64,000 nucleotides of DNA from Alphaproteobacteria bacterium (GTDB taxonomy: Bacteria > Myxococcota_A > UBA796 > CAJQPC01), in the NCBI GenBank assembly GCA_020632795.1, contig JACKEV010000015.1, forward strand, positions 334,112 through 398,111, given 5' to 3'. The notes beneath the pieces are model-generated. The model saw only the letters and a list, made by a program, of their open reading frames with translations, was not told the DNA's origin and did not search any database. Positions 49,776-57,571 of this stretch are shown here, piece after piece. The position numbers and the translations under genes are program-made. The first letter of the stretch is position 1, and each line of letters opens with the position of its first letter.

Positions 49776-52121
49776 GTGGCTGAGCGCGCACCGGCCCCGA
49801 GCCGCCGCGTCGTCCTGCTCGGGGCGGCGTTGCTGGCCGGTTCGAACCTCCTGATCCTGGCGGTGGCCTGGGCGCTGCGGCAGTCCGTGGTCACGTCCTG
49901 GAAGAAGGGCCCGCTCATCGACCCGGCGGCGCCCTACGCCCCCGAGAACGCCCAGCTCTTCTTCGCCGTCGGGGCCTGCGTCGCCCTGAACGTCTACCTC
50001 ATCGGCCTCGGCGCCCTGCGCCGCCGCGGCCGCATGCGGTGGTGGATGCCCTGGCTGATGATGCTGCTGGCCGCCAGCGCCGCCGAGCTGACGCTGCGGG
50101 GCTGGCTCTCGCTCAAACAGGTCACCTACTTCCGCCCCCACCCGGTGCTGCACTGGGTCGTGCGCCCGAACCTGCACGACTTCAACAACCAGACCGGCGG
50201 CGGCACCCTGAACACCAACGCCGACGGCATGCGCGAGGTCGACGTCCCCCGCGAGAAGCCCCCCGACGCCTGGCGCATCCTGGTGCTGGGGGACTCCTCC
50301 AACTTCGGGCACGGGGTGGAGGGCGACGAGGTCTTCACCACGGTGCTGGAGGAGCTGCTGGACCCCCTGGTGCCCGACCGCCGCGTCCAGGTCCTCAACG
50401 GCGCCTGCCCCGGCTGGACCACGTACCAGGCCGTCGAGATGCTCGACCTCTACGGCCTCTCCTACAGCCCGGACCTGGTGCTGGCGGGCTTCAACAACGA
50501 CCCCGGCCCCGATTTCCTGGGGGATTCGAAGCGCGGCATGCCCCCCGGCCTGCGCCGCACCCTCAACGGCCTGCTGTGGCGCTCGGAGTTCTACCTGCTG
50601 GGCCGCGAGGCCGTGCTCGCCTTCGCCCGCCGCCTGCACCCCGAGGGCGCCTTCGAGGAGCGCAAGGCCGGCGAGCAGCCCCACTACGGCCAGCTCGGCC
50701 AGGACGAGGCCAGCGCCCTGGTCCCCCGCGTCCCGCTGGACGAGTTCCTGGGCAACCTGCGCACCCTGGAGCAGCGCGGCCAGGCCGAGGGCTACGACTT
50801 CGTCTGGATCAACATGCCCATCAACCGCAAGGAAGCCGAGTACGTCGGGCGCTACGTCAACTGGACCTACCGGGACCAGGCCGCGGCCCTCTCCGAGGAG
50901 CTGGGCTTCCCCATCGTCGACGTGGACGACCGCTGGGTGCGCACCCGGGAGCAGGACCTCCACATCGTCGGGCACGTCTTCCACCCCAACGCCGCCGGCC
51001 ACGCCCGCATGGCCCAGCAGCTCGCCGAGGAGCTGGTGGCGCAGGGCCTGGTGCCCGGCGCCGAGGGCGAGGTCGCCATCGGCGGCCCCCCGCCCGCCGC
51101 CACCGCCGAGACCCTGCGCTTCGGCTGGTCCTCGCTCACCCCGGTGCACGCCCACGTCGGCGCGGTGCTCCAGGAGCACCCCGAGCTGCCCGGCCGCTTC
51201 GGGCTCGTCGTGGACGACCGCAGCTACGCCTCGGGCAAGACCCAGGGCGACGACGTCGCCAACGGCACCCTCGACGCCTTCTTCACCTGCGAGGTCCCCG
51301 CCATCCACATGCTGCGGGACCGCCCCGACACCCGCGTCGTCGGCGGGCCGGGGGCCCTCGGGCGCATCGCGGTGGTCTCCCGCGACGCCGAGACCCTGGA
51401 GGACCTGCGCGGCAAGCGGGTGGGCCTGAGCCGCGGCTCGACCCCGGCGATGGACTGGCAGCGCTGGGGCCAGGGCCTCGACGCCACGGTCGTCGACCTC
51501 AAGACCGACACTCTCTACGACGCCCTGATGGCCGGCGACGTCGACGCGGTGGTGAGCTGGGACCCCTGGGTGGAGGACTGGCTCCAGAAGACCCCCGATC
51601 TGCGGGTGGTCGCCGAGCGGGAGTTCCGCTCCGCTCTGGCCCTGTCCGTGCCCTGGGCCCTGGAGGAGACCTTCCACACCGACACGGCGCCGGCCCTGGG
51701 CTGGCGGGCGCAGCGGGTGGTGGCCATGGTCGCCGAGGCCCTGCGCATCGCCGCCGCCGACCGGGCGCACTACGATCAGCGCGCCGCCGAGCTGAGCGGC
51801 TGGCCGGTGGAGGTCGTGCGCGCGGTGGCCGATCGCAACGACATCCTGGCCGGGCGGGGCGGGGACCTCACCCTCTCCGCGGCCGACCGGGACAACCTGC
51901 AGGACGCGGCGGACTTCGCCGCCCGGGGGACCGACGTGCGGGGCCTGCTGGGCGCCGAGCTGTTTGACGGGCGGCCCCCGGTGCGCAAGGACGGACCCAA
52001 GGGCCCGCCGCCCCCCGGCGGTCCGCCCCCCAAGGGCGCCAAGGGCCCGCCCCTGGTGGACGGCGCGCCGCCGCCCCCCGGCCCCCCCGAACCCCCGCCC
52101 CGCCAGGAGCCGCCCCGCTGA
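49776..52121 (+). CDS. Membrane SGNH hydrolase fused to NMT1/SsuA-like binding domain
   Basis: A 781-residue protein (GTG start, weak ribosome site). Three N-terminal helices (12-34, about 60-80, 90-105) are followed by an SGNH hydrolase: RILVLGDSSNFGHG with nucleophile Ser174, a GACPGWTTYQ block and HVFHPNAAGH with the catalytic His pair. From about residue 440 a second domain resembles periplasmic substrate-binding proteins of the nitrate/sulfonate/thiamine-precursor class: LRFGWSSLTPVHAHVGAVL, LRGKRVGLSRGSTPAM, ALMAGDVDAVVSWDPW. The tail is a long Pro/Gly/Lys stretch. This fusion could deacylate a surface glycan while binding a small ligand. The combination is unusual. Confidence 0.85.
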   Translation: MAERAPAPSRRVVLLGAALLAGSNLLILAVAWALRQSVVTSWKKGPLIDPAAPYAPENAQLFFAVGACVALNVYLIGLGALRRRGRMRWWMPWLMMLLAASAAELTLRGWLSLKQVTYFRPHPVLHWVVRPNLHDFNNQTGGGTLNTNADGMREVDVPREKPPDAWRILVLGDSSNFGHGVEGDEVFTTVLEELLDPLVPDRRVQVLNGACPGWTTYQAVEMLDLYGLSYSPDLVLAGFNNDPGPDFLGDSKRGMPPGLRRTLNGLLWRSEFYLLGREAVLAFARRLHPEGAFEERKAGEQPHYGQLGQDEASALVPRVPLDEFLGNLRTLEQRGQAEGYDFVWINMPINRKEAEYVGRYVNWTYRDQAAALSEELGFPIVDVDDRWVRTREQDLHIVGHVFHPNAAGHARMAQQLAEELVAQGLVPGAEGEVAIGGPPPAATAETLRFGWSSLTPVHAHVGAVLQEHPELPGRFGLVVDDRSYASGKTQGDDVANGTLDAFFTCEVPAIHMLRDRPDTRVVGGPGALGRIAVVSRDAETLEDLRGKRVGLSRGSTPAMDWQRWGQGLDATVVDLKTDTLYDALMAGDVDAVVSWDPWVEDWLQKTPDLRVVAEREFRSALALSVPWALEETFHTDTAPALGWRAQRVVAMVAEALRIAAADRAHYDQRAAELSGWPVEVVRAVADRNDILAGRGGDLTLSAADRDNLQDAADFAARGTDVRGLLGAELFDGRPPVRKDGPKGPPPPGGPPPKGAKGPPLVDGAPPPPGPPEPPPRQEPPR

Positions 52122-52124
52122 GCC

Positions 52125-52637
52125 ATGCGACGAACCGACCTGCTGGTGCTGGGGCTCGCCGTGGCCAACGCCGCGCTGGGGGGGCTCTCGCTGCGCGCGG
52201 CGCTGTCGGGCCACACCACCTACGTCTTCACGCCTCTGGTTGACGTGATCCCCGGCTCATCGGTGTTGTCGGAAGAGGAGGCGCTGAAGATCCGGCAGGA
52301 TCTGCGCCACCAGATCGACGCCCGCGACATGCAGACCGCCTACGCCACCCTGGGCTCGACCCTGTCCCTGGACGACCTGCTGGAGGGCGTGGCCAGCCTC
52401 GACGCCGCCGGCCTGCCCCTGCAGGGCAGCCAGCGCGCGGCCATCCAGGGCATCCTGGCCGACGCCCAGGCTGACCACCGGGCCCTGTGGGCGGTCCAGG
52501 ACGAGATCCTCCAGCTCGAGGACCAGCTCACCCGGGACGTCGCCGCCGTGCTGGAGGTGCTGCCCTCCCAGACCCGGGCCGCCGCCCGCCAGCAGCTCGA
52601 GGCCCCCCCCGGGCCGCCGCCGGGGGGCCCGCGATGA
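52125..52637 (+). CDS. Small membrane-anchored helical protein
   Basis: A 170-residue protein. One N-terminal helix (LLVLGLAVANAALGGLSLRA) followed by a helical domain with a coiled-coil-like stretch (LWAVQDEILQLEDQL) and a Pro/Gly tail. Probably anchored in the inner membrane with a periplasmic body. It lies three bases after the SGNH-fusion gene and overlaps the next gene by four bases. No family recognised; the operon position suggests a role in the envelope process. Confidence 0.7.
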   Translation: MRRTDLLVLGLAVANAALGGLSLRAALSGHTTYVFTPLVDVIPGSSVLSEEEALKIRQDLRHQIDARDMQTAYATLGSTLSLDDLLEGVASLDAAGLPLQGSQRAAIQGILADAQADHRALWAVQDEILQLEDQLTRDVAAVLEVLPSQTRAAARQQLEAPPGPPPGGPR

Positions 52638-53095
52638 GCCGCCCCGTCGCCGCCGTGGTCTCGATCCTGCTCGCCGTGATGTGCGTGCTGCACCTCTACG
52701 TGCTGCTGGCCCAGCCCGATCACGCCACCCTGCCCATCTTCGTGCCCGCCTCCCTCAAGTACGAGAAGCGCCTGCGCGCCGAGCGCAACCAGCCCGCCGC
52801 GATGGGGGGCCAGGAGGCCGCCGAGCTGGCCCGCTTCCTCTCCGAGCCCGGCCAGGACCTGGGCGACGACCCCCGCCTGCGGGGGCGCCTGGAGGCCATG
52901 AAGGCCACCCGCGCCGCCCTGCTGGACGCCCGGGGCCGGCGCCACGCGCTGAACGTGAAGATGATGGGCGTCGGCGTGCGGGTCGGCCAGAACCTGAGCG
53001 GCGCGCAGTGGGACCACGTCCACATGAACCGGGACGCCTTCCGCGCCGCGGCCGAGTTCGAGCGCTACGATCGGCTGCTGGAGAGCCTCCCATGA
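52634..53095 (+). CDS. Membrane-anchored helical protein
   Basis: A 153-residue protein whose ATG overlaps the preceding stop (ATGA). N-terminal helix AVVSILLAVMCVLHLYVLLA, then charged helices with many Arg (KYEKRLRAERNQPAAMGG, LEAMKATRAALLDARGRRH). It resembles its upstream neighbour in layout, though not clearly in sequence, and may form a heteromer with it. Next gene overlaps by four bases. Function unknown. Confidence 0.7.
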   Translation: MSRPVAAVVSILLAVMCVLHLYVLLAQPDHATLPIFVPASLKYEKRLRAERNQPAAMGGQEAAELARFLSEPGQDLGDDPRLRGRLEAMKATRAALLDARGRRHALNVKMMGVGVRVGQNLSGAQWDHVHMNRDAFRAAAEFERYDRLLESLP

Positions 53096-53616
53096 CCCTC
53101 GCGCTGGCCCTGCTGCCCCTCGCCCTGGCGGCCGACATCGATCTGGCCCAGGCGCCCGTCGTGGGCGACGGCCCCCAGTCCATCACCGTGGTGCTCACCG
53201 ACCTTCCCGGGCATGTGCGCCCCGAGGTGCAGCACCTGGGCCTCGGCCTGAGCGTGGACGCCCGCGGCATCGGCCAGGACGCCCGCGCCGGCACCATCCG
53301 GGGCGAGCCCCGTCGCTTCGCCCACATCCAGGTCGTGGACAAGGCCAAGACCCCACCGGCGGTCCTCTACAGCGGCCTGGCCGTGCTGCCCGACCAGAAC
53401 CGCGAGGTCATGGCCTTCAAGTACCGCGAGTGGACCGATGGGCGCGGCCAGCCGCAGCAGATGCTCACCCGCGTGCCCCTGGTCCCCTACACCCGGGTCG
53501 AGTTCGCCCGCGACGAGGTCCCGGTGGTCCTCATCGGCGGGGTGTGGGCGACCCTGGCGCTGCTGTACGCGGTGGCGATGGCGGTGCTGTTCACGCTGAA
53601 GCGGCGGGAGGGGTGA
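53092..53616 (+). CDS. Type I membrane protein with beta-rich periplasmic domain
   Basis: A 174-residue protein whose ATG overlaps the preceding stop (ATGA). Signal peptide TLALALLPLALAADI, then a beta-rich domain (SITVVLTDLPGHVRPEVQHLG and RRFAHIQVVDK), and a C-terminal helix GGVWATLALLYAVAMAVLF ending in KRREG. So exported with a single C-terminal anchor. No known family seen. Part of the carbamoyltransferase operon. Confidence 0.7.
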   Translation: MTLALALLPLALAADIDLAQAPVVGDGPQSITVVLTDLPGHVRPEVQHLGLGLSVDARGIGQDARAGTIRGEPRRFAHIQVVDKAKTPPAVLYSGLAVLPDQNREVMAFKYREWTDGRGQPQQMLTRVPLVPYTRVEFARDEVPVVLIGGVWATLALLYAVAMAVLFTLKRREG

Positions 53617-53632
53617 TGGGGGGTCGTACCTC

Positions 53633-55348
53633 ATGACCTCCCTCCGCTCCACGGCCCTCGTGGCGCTGTCCTACCTGGTGGTCTCGGGCTTCTGGACCTG
53701 GCCGGCGCTGGACTTCGACCCCGACACGCTGCCCACCCGCCACTTCGACCTGATGCCGTCGATCTGGCTCATCTACGCCTCCCCCGAGACCTTCCCCGAC
53801 CTGGTCTACCCCTGGAGCCTGTGGCCCGACGGCGAATTGCTCGCCCGGCTGGACTCCTACGTGCTGCTGCTCCTGGGCTGGATCAACCACGGGCTCCTGC
53901 CCCCCGAGGTCTTCGCCCGCACGCTGTTGTGGACCGGCCCGGCGGCCTCGGCGCTGGCCGCCGAGCTGTGCGCCCACCGGGGCTTCGGGGTGCCGCGGCC
54001 CTGGTCCTGGCTGGCGGGGCTGTCCTACGGCTTCTCCGGCATCATGGCCTCGGCCGCGCTGGAGGGGCAGGTCTACTCCACCTTCAACCCCTGGCTGCCG
54101 CTGCTGCTGTGGGCGATCTGGCGGGGCATGAACCCGGGAGGGCGGTGGTACCACGGCCTGCTGGCCGGCGCGGCCTGGGGGGCGGCCCACCTGACCAGCG
54201 CCTACTTCGGGGCCATCGGCATCGCGCTGCTGGTGGTCTTCGCGGTGCGCAGCCTCTTGTGGCACCAGGGGGTGCTCCGCGTCGCGCGCTTCGCCGCCGG
54301 GGTGGCCGCGCTGGCCGTGCCGGTGGGCCTCTACCAGATGTGGCTGTTCTCCTGGGGCGGGCTCAAGCTGGAGCCGACGATGGCCGACGTGCTGCGCGGC
54401 TCGATGGCCTTGAGCGACGCCCTGATCTGGAGCGACCCCATCGACGTCGCCAACCACTCCATCAACGCGCCCCTGCACTGGAGCCTGTTCTGGATGGCGC
54501 TGCTGGCGCCGGTGGTGCTGGGTCGGGAGCGCGGCTGGCGCACCCTGCTGGCGATGACCGTGCTCGCGTTCGCCCTCGCCCTGGGGCCGGTGCTGCGCCT
54601 GCACCCCGACGGCGCGATGATGAACAACCCCTTCCGGTTCTGGCAGGCCATCCCCGGGGCGACGTTCTTCCGCTTCCCCTACCGCTTCATGTGGATCACC
54701 TCGCTGCTGGGCGGCATCCTCGCGGCCTCGGTGACCGCCACCCTGGCCACCCGGGTCCGTCCCCGGCTGCTGTGGGCGATCTTCCCGCTGGCCATCATCG
54801 ACGCGATGTTCATCGTGGGCCTGCCCCTGCGCATGCGCTCCTCGGTGGCCGACGTGCCCGACGCCTACGCGGCCGCCCCCGCCGGCTGGGGCGTGCTCGA
54901 CCTCTTCTCCAGCAAGCTCAGCGTCGCCATCGTGCGCGAGGCCGAGACCGTGGGCGACGACTTCCTGTGGGCCCGCAGCCTGAGCTGCTACTACCAGACC
55001 GAGCACCACCTCCCCACCCCCGCGCAGTGCATCGGCACGATGCGCGACGACCCCCGGGTGCTCCTGGCCGACGAGGTCTTCATGCGCCTGCTGGCCTACG
55101 CCGACCGCTCCCGCCCCGACGCCCTGGAGGGCCTGGACGACTGGCTGCTGGAGCACAAGCTCGGCACCGTCGCCGTGCACGCCGACTTCCTGCGCCCCAA
55201 CGACCGCGACCAGGTCCTGGAGGCCCTGGAGGTCGCCCTGGGCCCCCCCGCGGGCGACAGCGCGAACGGCGGCGAGCGCGTGGTCGTCTTCGTGGTCCCC
55301 GAGGCCCGCACCCTGCCGCCCCCGGCGGTGGAGCTGAACCCGCTGTAG
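53633..55348 (+). CDS. Polytopic membrane protein, GT-C/YfhO-like
   Basis: A 571-residue protein with about ten hydrophobic helices (for example VALSYLVVSGFWTWPAL, YVLLLLGWINHGLLPPEV, LTSAYFGAIGIALLVVFAV, ALLAPVVLGRE), followed by a soluble C-terminal domain of about 150 residues. An early periplasmic loop with acidic residues (TRHFDLMPSIWL) and a YPWSLWPDGE segment resembles GT-C glycosyltransferases, which use polyprenyl-linked sugars. Last gene of the operon, 16 bases after the previous one. Sugar donor and acceptor unknown; it could deliver the glycan that the other genes modify. Confidence 0.75.
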   Translation: MTSLRSTALVALSYLVVSGFWTWPALDFDPDTLPTRHFDLMPSIWLIYASPETFPDLVYPWSLWPDGELLARLDSYVLLLLGWINHGLLPPEVFARTLLWTGPAASALAAELCAHRGFGVPRPWSWLAGLSYGFSGIMASAALEGQVYSTFNPWLPLLLWAIWRGMNPGGRWYHGLLAGAAWGAAHLTSAYFGAIGIALLVVFAVRSLLWHQGVLRVARFAAGVAALAVPVGLYQMWLFSWGGLKLEPTMADVLRGSMALSDALIWSDPIDVANHSINAPLHWSLFWMALLAPVVLGRERGWRTLLAMTVLAFALALGPVLRLHPDGAMMNNPFRFWQAIPGATFFRFPYRFMWITSLLGGILAASVTATLATRVRPRLLWAIFPLAIIDAMFIVGLPLRMRSSVADVPDAYAAAPAGWGVLDLFSSKLSVAIVREAETVGDDFLWARSLSCYYQTEHHLPTPAQCIGTMRDDPRVLLADEVFMRLLAYADRSRPDALEGLDDWLLEHKLGTVAVHADFLRPNDRDQVLEALEVALGPPAGDSANGGERVVVFVVPEARTLPPPAVELNPL

Positions 55349-55357
55349 AAGCGTGAC

Positions 55358-55693
55358 TCAGTCCTGCGTCACGTCCTCGGAGGCGTGGCTCAGGGCGTCC
55401 TCGACGATGTGGGCGACGTGGTGGTCGGCGAGCTGGTAGATGACCCGCTTGCCGTCGCGCTCGGCGGTGATGAGCCGCGCGTCCCGCAGCACCCGGAGCT
55501 GGTGGGACATCGCGCTCTGCTCGACCCCGGCGAGCCGCGCGAGCGCCCCGGCGGACATCGGTCCCTGGCGGCCCAGGGTCAGCAGCACCACGAGCCGCGC
55601 GGGGTGGGCCACCGCGGAGAGCAGCCGCACGGTGGCCTCGACGGCCTCATCGTCAAGGGTCGTGCTCTGGGGGGTGCAGGGTTGATCCGTCAT
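55358..55693 (-). CDS. ArsR/SmtB-family metal-sensing repressor
   Basis: A 111-residue winged helix protein. LLSAVAHPARLVVLLTL and EQSAMSHQLRVLRDARLI (recognition helix) with the wing RDGKRVIYQL are typical ArsR. At the C-terminus D90-x-H92-x10-H103-x2-E106 matches the alpha-5 zinc site of SmtB/CzrA, which binds Zn or Co and releases DNA. There is no CxC alpha-3 site. It is on the same strand as the CDF exporter gene, about 700 bases downstream, with a large palindrome between. The likely target is a zinc/cobalt efflux function, but the operator was not identified. Confidence 0.93.
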   Translation of the reverse strand: MTDQPCTPQSTTLDDEAVEATVRLLSAVAHPARLVVLLTLGRQGPMSAGALARLAGVEQSAMSHQLRVLRDARLITAERDGKRVIYQLADHHVAHIVEDALSHASEDVTQD

Positions 55694-55763
55694 CTTCTGG
55701 TTTGTCCCCGGTCAAGGGTAACGGCCCGAGGCTGCCGACGCTCGATTCGAGAAACGTAGCCGA

Positions 55764-56360
55764 CTCCCCAACGTACGCCCCTGCGCCCTGTACGGCTCCA
55801 AGAGCCCGGATCGCGGGACCGTTCGTCGGACTCCATCACGGAGTCCTCCTCACTCGGCTTCGCATCGGGCTCCGTTCGTCCGGACCCGCTCCAGAGGAGT
55901 CCCGCCCTCGCTCAGACGTCCCGCGCTCCGGGCTCTTTCCGCCTACGGGCTTCGGGGCTTGCGGGGGGTTCGAAAGCCTCGTCCATCCACAACAGCTCAT
56001 CTCCCGCACGGGTTGAAACCCCCGATCGGGCCTCGGGTCTACCTGAACAAACCTACCCGCCACCCATGCCTCCCCCCACCCCCGTTGAGGCGGCGCGTGT
56101 CGCCTGGAGGCCTCGCGCCCGCCTGCCCTGCCAACCTCCCGAACCCCCATCAAGCCCCGAAGCCCGCAGGCTGCGTGGGGCTCCAACGAAGGACGTCTGA
56201 GCGAGGCCGCGACTCCTCCACAGCGGGGCCGATGCCTGGAGCCCGATGCGAAGCCGAGAGAGGAGGACCCCCGGACGGGGTCCGACGAACGGTCTTCCAG
56301 ACCGGGTCCACGTTGGAGCCCCACGGAGCCGTACAGGGCGCAGGGGCGTACGTTGGGGAG
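55764..56360. repeat. Large imperfect inverted repeat (arms about 200 bp)
   Basis: The left arm (55764-55961) matches the reverse complement of the right arm (56151-56360). Conserved blocks include a perfect 36-base match at the outer ends, then pieces containing CCGTTCGTCGGAC, CTCGGCTTCGCATCGGGCTC, CTCGCTCAGACGTCC and CGGGCTTCGGGGCTTG. The spacer is about 190 bases. The arms differ by small gaps and substitutions, so it is an old or relaxed palindrome. No coding gene is supported in 55694-56391; the short open frames there change strand with the repeat. It fills the gap between the CDF and ArsR genes. Confidence 0.85.
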
Positions 56361-56391
56361 ACGAAGACGTCGGCAGTCAGAGCGCCCCAAG

Positions 56392-57339
56392 TCACCCATG
56401 ATCATGGTCATGATCATGCCCCCGCCGCATCAACGGACAATCCGTCGATGGGCAGCCAGGCCCCACCTCCGTCTGCAGCGTCGTGTGCCGGATCCCGAAC
56501 CGGTCCCGCAGCATGTCCTCCGCCGCCTCCCGCAGCCCGCACGGGTCGCGCCCGTCCGCCCCGATGAGGTGCGCCGAGAGCACCGCCTGCTTGCCGTCCA
56601 GCGTCCAGACGTGCAGCTCGTGCACCGCCTCCACCCCCGGGACCTCCCGCAGCGCCCCGAGCACCGCCCCCACCGACAGCCCCGCTGGCGCGAACTGCAG
56701 CAGCACCCGCGCGCTGTCCCGGAGCAGCCCCCAGGTCCCCCACAGCACGATGAGCCCGATGAACACGCTGACGATGGCGTCCGCCGCGTTGACCCCCGCC
56801 CACATCCCCAGCGCCGCCACGATGGCCCCGACCGAGCCCAGGGCGTCCGCCAGCATGTGGATCAGCGCCCCGCGGATGTTCAGGTTGTCCCGGTCGGCGC
56901 GGTAGAGCACCCAGGCGCTGCCCAGGTTGATGACCAGCCCCAGCACGCCGGCCAGCAGCACCGGCCAGGCCAGGATCTCCGGCGCGCCCTCCGTCAGCCG
57001 ATGGCCGGCCTCCCAGAAGATGAAGCCGCAGGCCACCACCAGCGCCAGGCCGTTGACGAAGGCCCCCAGGGTCTCCGCCCGGAACCAGCCGTAGCTGCGG
57101 TCCGGCGTCGCCGAGAGCCGGGCGAGCTGGGCCGCCCCCAGGGCCAGCGCGAGCGCCGAGACGTCGCTGACCATGTGCGCCGCGTCCGAGAGCAGCGCCA
57201 GGGAGCCGGTGAGCAGGCCGATGGCCAGCTCGACGACCAGGAACACCCCGTTGAGGGCCAGCGCGAGGCCCAGCGCGGAGCGGGTACCGGTGACCGGCTC
57301 GGCGTGGTGGTGATGGCTGTGGCTGTGTCCGTGGCCCAC
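56392..57339 (-). CDS. CDF-family divalent metal exporter
   Basis: A 315-residue protein with six hydrophobic helices. His-rich start (GHGHSHSHHHH) and end (GHDHDHDHG). Metal site A pairs are present: D52-A-A-H55...D59 in helix 2 (SDAAHMVSD) and H161-M-L-A-D165 in helix 5. The cytosolic C-terminal domain is the ferredoxin-like CDF dimer module (ALREVPGVEAVHELHVWTLDG). It exports Zn, Co or Cd in exchange for protons. GTG start six bases after GGAG. ArsR/SmtB lies downstream on the same strand. The His-rich tails suggest zinc or cobalt. Confidence 0.94.
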   Translation of the reverse strand: MGHGHSHSHHHHAEPVTGTRSALGLALALNGVFLVVELAIGLLTGSLALLSDAAHMVSDVSALALALGAAQLARLSATPDRSYGWFRAETLGAFVNGLALVVACGFIFWEAGHRLTEGAPEILAWPVLLAGVLGLVINLGSAWVLYRADRDNLNIRGALIHMLADALGSVGAIVAALGMWAGVNAADAIVSVFIGLIVLWGTWGLLRDSARVLLQFAPAGLSVGAVLGALREVPGVEAVHELHVWTLDGKQAVLSAHLIGADGRDPCGLREAAEDMLRDRFGIRHTTLQTEVGPGCPSTDCPLMRRGHDHDHDHG

Positions 57340-57571
57340 GAGGCGCTCCAGGTGTGGGCACTAGATGACACGTCCTTCATATGAAAGCAACTTCAAATGT
57401 TTGCCGAAAATATATGGAGTTGGCCAACTGTGGAACAGATGCACCTCGTGATGACAAGGAGAGGCGGCGAATGCTGGACAGCCCCTTTCGCCCGACAAGG
57501 AGAGGAAAACTGCTTGCCGTACCTTGCGGGCAACCATATGTGCTCTAAATCCCTGTTTCGGAGGGGGGGTG
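57340..57571. other. AT-richer intergenic stretch upstream of the KAP operon
   Basis: The least GC-rich piece of the window (for example CAAATGTTTGCCGAAAATAT around 57400). It separates the divergent CDF and KAP genes and should hold the promoters of both. An imperfect repeat TTGCC..GGCAA is near 57513-57532. No gene is supported; the short open frames have no family features. Confidence 0.6.

Noticed and set aside
46968..52214. A very long open frame (about 1748 codons) on the minus strand
   Set aside because: It is antisense to well-supported genes and has no protein-like motifs; low-complexity Gly/Val/Leu text typical of antisense frames in very GC-rich DNA.
56005..56025. GGGTTGAAACCCC resembling the end of a CRISPR repeat
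   Set aside because: It occurs once; no spacers or further repeats, and no cas genes in the window.
55702..56567. Several short open frames in the CDF-ArsR gap
   Set aside because: They lie in the inverted repeat and give similar peptides on opposite strands because of the arm symmetry; no start context or family.
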